Assembly: GCA_030150135.1 (NCBI GenBank)
Contig: JASLGO010000088.1
Coordinates: 1 to 10,253 of the forward strand
From: Aquirhabdus sp.
GTDB lineage: Bacteria; Pseudomonadota; Gammaproteobacteria; Pseudomonadales; Moraxellaceae
DNA length: 10,253 nt
Reading direction: 5' to 3'
Below are positions 6,451 to 10,253 of the stretch, one piece after another. A program made the translations under genes and the position numbers. The first letter of the stretch is position 1, and each line of letters opens with the position of its first letter. The notes beneath the pieces are model-generated. The model worked only from the letters and a program-made list of their open reading frames with translations. It was not told the DNA's origin and did no database searches.

Positions 6451-7701
6451 TTAAAATTCAGCCGTCAAACTCACGCTATAAATATAAACAGATTGAAGTG
6501 TAGAAGGCGAATTAGCCGCCTCTGCTGGGGGAACAAAGAAGCCAGAAACATAATTTCCCTTAAATCCACTCACCCGATCTGCTTGAAATTTGAGACTCAC
6601 ATTATTTCTGATCTTATAACGTGCTCCCACGGACATCGTGGTTTGATCATAATTTGCCGACGCTGCGTATATCGCATTACCTGGCGCAGGAATCTCGTCA
6701 TATTCATCCTGATTCACATTCTTATAACGAGCGTACATGACATAAGGTAACCACTTACCAACATGATATCCCGCACTGATATAACCCGCATTGAAATCAT
6801 CGACAAAGCCAGAAAACCGTAACGCACCCATCTCACCGGCCGCAAACCAGCGACCGTCATCATAAATAAATCCAACATCAGAAAATGTGCCACGAACGTT
6901 ATTTAATTGAACTGATGTCGCAAATGCATGATTGAATTGATCAATATCCGCTTGTGAAGAACCTAATCCTAACAAAGCATCATCTAAACCACTTTTAATA
7001 CTGTCACTTAAAGAGTGATCTAGGTCGATCGATGCCAAACCAGAACCTGCATGTAAGGTTAGATTTTCATTAGACAGTGATACAGTAATCTGTTTAATAT
7101 TATTAACTTGATAACCTCGTAGCTTTTCTTCTCCTAGACTGGGTTGTATTCGTAAAATCCAGTCGTCAAAGGTATGGCGATACATCACAGCTAGACCATT
7201 CTCACTATATAACCCACCCAACTCAGCATAAATTTCAGGAGGCAAACGTATCCAAGGATATGCTTCACCGATATGTAAATTATCCGAGTATAAATATGTC
7301 GCAAAAGCAAAGCGCCCACCACGCAAGGCCCATTCATCATTCAATTTGTAATCCAAATAAGCCCAATTCACCCTAAACACATAATCATTTCGATTAGAAT
7401 TTTCAAAAGACATATATGCTTGTGTCGCTAAATCAATTTGATCATTCACGTGATAATTTAATTGAAGACCTGCGACAGAATCATATTCACCCGTGACATT
7501 GGATTGCAGCATAGAAGCATCTGTACCGCTAGGATCTGGATAGGTATATCCCTGATTATTACTCAGCTTGCCAAAACCAGCGGTCGCATAGCCATGCAAT
7601 TGAAGATCAGGCGTCAACTCTACAGCCAAAACAGCAGTACTCAAGGACAACATTGCAAAAACAATGCTGGCTTGAATCCCCAATTTTGACGAATTAAACA
7701 T
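6451..7701 (-). CDS. porin-like outer-membrane beta-barrel protein, paralogue 2
   Basis: The protein has 416 residues from ATG 7701. This start is preferred to the TTG at 7749 because AGGA lies eight bases upstream and the signal peptide then begins at once: MFNSSKLGIQ, a hydrophobic core, and a VLA cleavage site after residue 26, followed by VELTPDLQLHGYATAGFGKL. The mature part is a series of amphipathic strands and ends in a terminal Phe (LTAEF), the usual C-terminal signal of Gram-negative barrels. It shares long blocks with the gene at 8196-9458, such as SNVTG-YDSVAGLQLNY, EAYPW-RLPPE-YA-LGGL, DDGRWF-AGEM-ALRFSGFV and GKWLPYV-YA-YK. Barrel topology is well supported; the transported substrate and exact porin family are unknown. 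It is the last gene of the porin-PBP-porin cluster, 48 bases after the PstS-like gene. Confidence 0.85.
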   Translation of the reverse strand: MFNSSKLGIQASIVFAMLSLSTAVLAVELTPDLQLHGYATAGFGKLSNNQGYTYPDPSGTDASMLQSNVTGEYDSVAGLQLNYHVNDQIDLATQAYMSFENSNRNDYVFRVNWAYLDYKLNDEWALRGGRFAFATYLYSDNLHIGEAYPWIRLPPEIYAELGGLYSENGLAVMYRHTFDDWILRIQPSLGEEKLRGYQVNNIKQITVSLSNENLTLHAGSGLASIDLDHSLSDSIKSGLDDALLGLGSSQADIDQFNHAFATSVQLNNVRGTFSDVGFIYDDGRWFAAGEMGALRFSGFVDDFNAGYISAGYHVGKWLPYVMYARYKNVNQDEYDEIPAPGNAIYAASANYDQTTMSVGARYKIRNNVSLKFQADRVSGFKGNYVSGFFVPPAEAANSPSTLQSVYIYSVSLTAEF

Positions 7702-7749
7702 TTCATTAATCCTAATTAAAACGGCGTCACCATTAAAATCTCTTTGCAA

Positions 7750-8181
7750 CTATTGCCCATTCGTAATGCTGATCACTTTCACACTCGTATCGACCTGCGA
7801 TCGATCAATATATGAAATTGCCCGTAGAGATGTTGCTACTAACTGCTTTGCTTCGTTCGGCTGTACCTGTCGGGGCGGCTGAGCTTTACCAGTAAAGATC
7901 ATACTCGCCCAATAGTTTTCTACTGATTCGGGTGTTTTCATTAAAATAGTTTGGTAAAACGTATTTCTATATTCCCCAACCACATCAAATGGTTCAGCAG
8001 GATCACCATTAGGAAACTTTCCTGTTTGACCAAGAAAAATTCGCCGTAATTCACCTTTAGTTAAGATACTAAAATTGACATGCGGATTTACGATTACAAC
8101 CATCTCCGCATGAGCGACAACCATTTGTATTGCTAAGAAAAAGATTAGCGAACTAGTGATTAGAAACCTTCTTATTATCAT
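7750..8181 (-). CDS. small periplasmic PstS-like (phosphate-binding-protein-like) protein
   Basis: The protein has 143 residues, much shorter than a full transport PstS (over 300). It starts at ATG 8181 with AGGAG seven bases upstream. A signal peptide (RRFLITSSLIFFLAIQMVV) ends at AHA, residue 25. The mature part has the hallmarks of small PBP-like-domain proteins: VVIVNPHVNFSILTKGELRR, IFLGQTGKFPNGDPAEPFDV, YRNTFYQTIL, YWASMIFTGKAQPPRQV and the final AISYIDRSQVDTSVKVI. Such proteins are commonly annotated 'phosphate ABC transporter substrate-binding protein', but no permease or ATPase is encoded here, so a sensory or accessory binding role is more likely. It follows the first porin gene by 14 bases and precedes the second by 48, clearly an operon. 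The ligand is inferred only from the family name and could be another anion. Confidence 0.85.
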   Translation of the reverse strand: MIIRRFLITSSLIFFLAIQMVVAHAEMVVIVNPHVNFSILTKGELRRIFLGQTGKFPNGDPAEPFDVVGEYRNTFYQTILMKTPESVENYWASMIFTGKAQPPRQVQPNEAKQLVATSLRAISYIDRSQVDTSVKVISITNGQ

Positions 8182-8195
8182 TTTTAGGCTCCTGA

Positions 8196-9458
8196 TTAAA
8201 ATGCTGTACTTACGCTGACGCTGTAAATATAAGCGGACTTCAACATGGAGGGTGTCGTAGAGTTTGCGACAGGAAGAAAAAGTCCCGACATATAATTCCC
8301 CCCAAAACCACTCACCCGATCGGCCTGCAACTTAAGGCTGACATTATTTTTTATCTTATAACGAGCTCCGACTGACATTGAATATTGATTAACATCAGCA
8401 ACCTTGCCATAGATCGTATTCCCTGGCGCAGGAATCTGATCAATTTCATCTAAGTTCAAATCTTTATACTTTGCATAGATGACATAAGGCAACCACTTAC
8501 CCAGATGGTAGCCTACGCTTGCATATCCTGCGTTAAAATCATTCACAAACCCAGAAAATCTCAGCGCACTCATCTCACCTGCAACAAACCAACGACCATC
8601 ATCAAAGATCAAACCTGCATCTGAAAACGTGCCTCGAAGATGACGAGTCTGCATCTTCGCAAAGGTAGCATCATATCGATTCAAGTCTGATGCAGAATAT
8701 CCCAAACCCATAAGTACATCATCTATACTGCTATTTAGACTCGCGACAAGAGGACGATCAAGATTGACAAAGGCCATAGCAGAACCAAGATGCAAAATCA
8801 GATTTTCGCTAGAAAGTGATAACGTCAATTGAGTCAATTGATTGACCTGATAACTGCTTAAATTTTCTTGCCCAAAACTTGGCTGAATACGTAATATCCA
8901 ATCATCTTTGAATGTGTGTTTATAAATAACGGCTATGCCATTCTGAGCAAAAAGCCCACCTAACTTCGCATAAACTTCTGGTGGTAAGCGTACCCAAGGA
9001 TAAGCCTCACTAACCCTCAGATTATCTGAATATAGATACGTCGAAAAAGGAAATCTTCCTGTACGTACAGCCCATTCATCGTTAATGTTATAATCAATAT
9101 AAGCGCTATTAACCTTCAATGCGTACTGATTCATCGCAGGTTTCTGAGAGAGATCCTGCGCAGCAAGATACGTTTGTAAAGCCATATCGACATGATCACT
9201 CAGGCGATAATTCAGTTGCAGACCTGCTACAGAGTCGTATTTACCCGTGACATTAGACTCAATATTAGAAGTACCAGTACCACCGGGGTTGGTTGGATAA
9301 GTTTGCCCTTGACTCCCACTTAACTTGGCAAGCCCTGCTGTAAAAAAACCATGCAATTGTAAATCAGGCGCGAGATCTACTGCCCAAGCGGGAAGAGAAA
9401 GACCGAGTACGGTTGATATCATACTGATCTGCAATAAACACTTTGATGCATAAAACAT
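8196..9458 (-). CDS. porin-like outer-membrane beta-barrel protein, paralogue 1
   Basis: The protein has 420 residues. The start ATG 9458 is preceded by a GGGGG tract at a suitable distance. The signal peptide (MFYASKCLLQISMISTVLGL) ends at AWA, residue 26, and the mature protein begins VDLAPDLQLHGFFTAGLAKL. It ends in a terminal Phe (VSTAF), as expected for a barrel assembled by the BAM machinery. It aligns along its whole length with the protein at 6451-7701. It differs mainly in segments likely to be loops, for example QDLSQKPAMNQ in place of FENSNRND, and in the sequence around NRYDATFAKMQTRHLRGTFS. It is the first gene of the cluster, with the PstS-like gene 14 bases downstream. The duplication around the PstS-like gene suggests two channels with different selectivity or regulation. 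Substrate unknown. Confidence 0.85.
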   Translation of the reverse strand: MFYASKCLLQISMISTVLGLSLPAWAVDLAPDLQLHGFFTAGLAKLSGSQGQTYPTNPGGTGTSNIESNVTGKYDSVAGLQLNYRLSDHVDMALQTYLAAQDLSQKPAMNQYALKVNSAYIDYNINDEWAVRTGRFPFSTYLYSDNLRVSEAYPWVRLPPEVYAKLGGLFAQNGIAVIYKHTFKDDWILRIQPSFGQENLSSYQVNQLTQLTLSLSSENLILHLGSAMAFVNLDRPLVASLNSSIDDVLMGLGYSASDLNRYDATFAKMQTRHLRGTFSDAGLIFDDGRWFVAGEMSALRFSGFVNDFNAGYASVGYHLGKWLPYVIYAKYKDLNLDEIDQIPAPGNTIYGKVADVNQYSMSVGARYKIKNNVSLKLQADRVSGFGGNYMSGLFLPVANSTTPSMLKSAYIYSVSVSTAF

Positions 9459-9813
9459 TAAGCGCCCCCGATCAAATTGATGCGCAAAACCAGAACTGAC
9501 CTAACGCATTAATAATCGTTAAAGACAATCCTGTATAACTGCATTCCATTTTGTCTTTTCATCATCCTTTTTTACATCAAAAACATCATCACGATGTCTA
9601 TCCAACGATAATGCAATGCATGATGTGTTGGTTATTTTTACTTCTTATTACACCACCAAATATGCCACAATAAATGCAGAACTGCGACACAATTAAAACA
9701 AATAATGAATAATTCTGTGCAGTAAAAATTGAAATGTGAACGGATTAATCGATGACTGATATAAGATTCATAACGATCATTAGCACCTTCATAAAACCTT
9801 ATCATTCAGGCAA
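9459..9813. other. AT-rich upstream region of the porin operon, no gene seen
   Basis: This stretch has no convincing gene and must hold the promoter of the porin-PBP-porin operon. No strong -35/-10 pair or Pho-box-like direct repeat stands out. A loose inverted repeat is CCAAC (9602-9606) with GTTGG (9627-9631). An 18-codon - strand reading frame, 9565-9509, has AAAGG just before it, but I cannot show that it is real. Confidence 0.6.
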
Positions 9814-9847
9814 TAAAAAAGACCTACAGATTTCACTGTAAGTCTTT
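9814..9847 (-). terminator. rho-independent terminator of tRNA-Met
   Basis: On the - strand AAAGACTTACAG (9847-9836) pairs with CTGTAGGTCTTT (9829-9818) over 12 positions including one G-U pair, with a 6-base loop, and the T-run is completed by TTTTTT (9820-9815). It starts nine bases after the 3' end of the tRNA. The + strand form is weaker because the G-U pair becomes an A-C mismatch. Confidence 0.85.
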
Positions 9848-9855
9848 GATAAATA

Positions 9856-9932
9856 TGGTGGCTATGGCGAGACTTGAACTTGCGACCCCCGCATTATGAG
9901 TGCGGTGCTCTAACCAACTGAGCTACATAGCC
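9856..9932 (-). tRNA. tRNA-Met (CAT), elongator
   Basis: A 77-nucleotide tRNA including an encoded CCA. The acceptor GGCTATG pairs with CATAGCC, the D arm reads GCTCAGTTGGTTAGAGC, and the anticodon stem CCGCA/TGCGG encloses CTCATAA, so the anticodon is CAT. The T loop is TTCAAGT. The acceptor and D arm closely match the E. coli elongator tRNA-Met as I remember it, including an A-C mismatch in the T stem, so it is unlikely to be the initiator (no C-A mismatch at the acceptor end) or tRNA-Ile2. Confidence 0.95.
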
Positions 9933-9966
9933 AAAAACTGATTGTTCATCAATTTCAGAGGACGGC

Positions 9967-9995
9967 ATTATGCCGATCGCATATTGGTTCGTCAA
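9967..9995 (-). promoter_or_regulatory. promoter of tRNA-Met
   Basis: On the - strand TTGACG (9995-9990), a 17-base spacer and CATAAT (9972-9967) form a strong sigma-70 promoter. The GC-rich GCCGTCC follows the -10, like the discriminators of stringently controlled stable-RNA promoters. The transcript would start about 28 bases before the tRNA. Confidence 0.75.
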
Positions 9996-10120
9996 GTCAA
10001 AACGCCTAAAACATCAACAAGCTGTTCAATATTTTGAAAAACATTGCACAAGCGTTTAAAACTTAAACAAAACCAACAGCACAAACAAATAAACTCTAAA
10101 AAAAACAATGCCAAAAATCT

Positions 10121-10253
10121 GGTGCAAAGTGGGCCTATAAGCCGGGTTCTGTCGTGAACGATCATTCCTCTAGGCGTATCGTCACCAATACGCTCAAGCA
10201 ACCTACCCGCATCCGACGCGGGCCACGCCATGGATGCCTATTTGGTCTTGCTT
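10121..10253 (-). ncRNA. rnpB: RNase P RNA (type A), 3' third
   Basis: The - strand contains strings diagnostic of bacterial RNase P RNA: CCAAATAGG, CGGGTAGG-type GCGGGTAGGTTGCTTGAG, TAGAGGAATGATCG and GACAGAACCCGGCTTA near the 3' end. The order and spacing match the end of E. coli rnpB, where the corresponding strings are CCAAATAGG, GGGTAGGCTGCTTGAG, TAGATGAATGACTG and ACAGAACCCGGCTTA. The RNA is the ribozyme that trims tRNA 5' leaders. The mature 3' end is placed near 10121 by analogy (CTTTGCACC against CAGTTTCACC). The 5' two thirds, including the partner strand of helix P1, lie beyond the window. A weak CCAG/TTGG hairpin followed by eight T (10105-10098) may serve as its terminator. The reading frame at 10231-9992 is a false protein over this RNA. 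Confidence 0.92.

Noticed and set aside
6239..6454. 71-codon + strand reading frame
   Set aside because: It covers the start of the GGDEF-EAL gene and its upstream region, has no ribosome binding site and no protein-like features.
7702..7749. TTG start 16 codons upstream for the second porin
   Set aside because: ATG 7701 has AGGA at a good distance and directly begins a normal signal peptide; the extra residues (MQRDFNGDAVLIRINE) would block it.
9459..9560. Pho box upstream of the porin operon, prompted by CTGTATAACTGCAT
   Set aside because: The repeat spacing does not fit the 11-bp PhoB pattern and the match is poor.
9509..9565. 18-codon - strand frame (MMKRQNGMQLYRIVFNDY) with AAAGG upstream, before the porin operon
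   Set aside because: It is too short to support without conservation and shows no attenuator-like structure after it. A leader peptide cannot be excluded.
9992..10231. 79-codon - strand reading frame
   Set aside because: It lies over the 3' part of rnpB and the promoter of tRNA-Met, so it is a non-coding shadow.

Overview
The window looks like a chromosomal segment from a low-GC gammaproteobacterium, most likely Acinetobacter or another Moraxellaceae. The basis is the AT-rich codon use, the protein families, and an elongator tRNA-Met next to a gammaproteobacterial type A RNase P RNA. Genus is an inference; no database search was possible.

Left part (1-3181): a small module lies between two identical 39-bp direct repeats (1-39 and 3143-3181), each starting with a perfect consensus DnaA box. 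Between them, all on the + strand, are a frameshifted AraC-type regulator, a small membrane fatty acid hydroxylase/sterol desaturase-family protein, and a 352-residue protein that may be an AttH/CrtC-like lipocalin. The last two are 10 bp apart and probably translationally coupled. An 11-bp perfect inverted repeat lies between the regulator and the hydroxylase and may be an operator. The tail of the module holds a nested inverted repeat and a short cluster of GTGGA-type units next to the right-hand DnaA box.

Middle part (3182-6450): on the - strand, a solitary 90-residue Cas2-like protein (the family often labelled SinR in databases) has an inverted repeat over its likely -10 box. Upstream of it on the same strand is an 843-residue inner-membrane HAMP-PAS-GGDEF-EAL protein whose two catalytic domains both look intact.

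Right part (6451-9458): a - strand operon reads porin-like protein, small periplasmic PstS-like protein, second porin-like protein. The two outer-membrane proteins are clear paralogues. The operon runs toward the GGDEF-EAL gene, so outer-membrane uptake, a periplasmic ligand-binding protein and c-di-GMP turnover may form one sensing unit. This functional link is inferred from gene order.

Far right (9459-10253): an AT-rich 5' region without a convincing gene, a rho-independent terminator, tRNA-Met(CAT) with a strong promoter of its own, and the 3' third of rnpB running off the window, all on the - strand.
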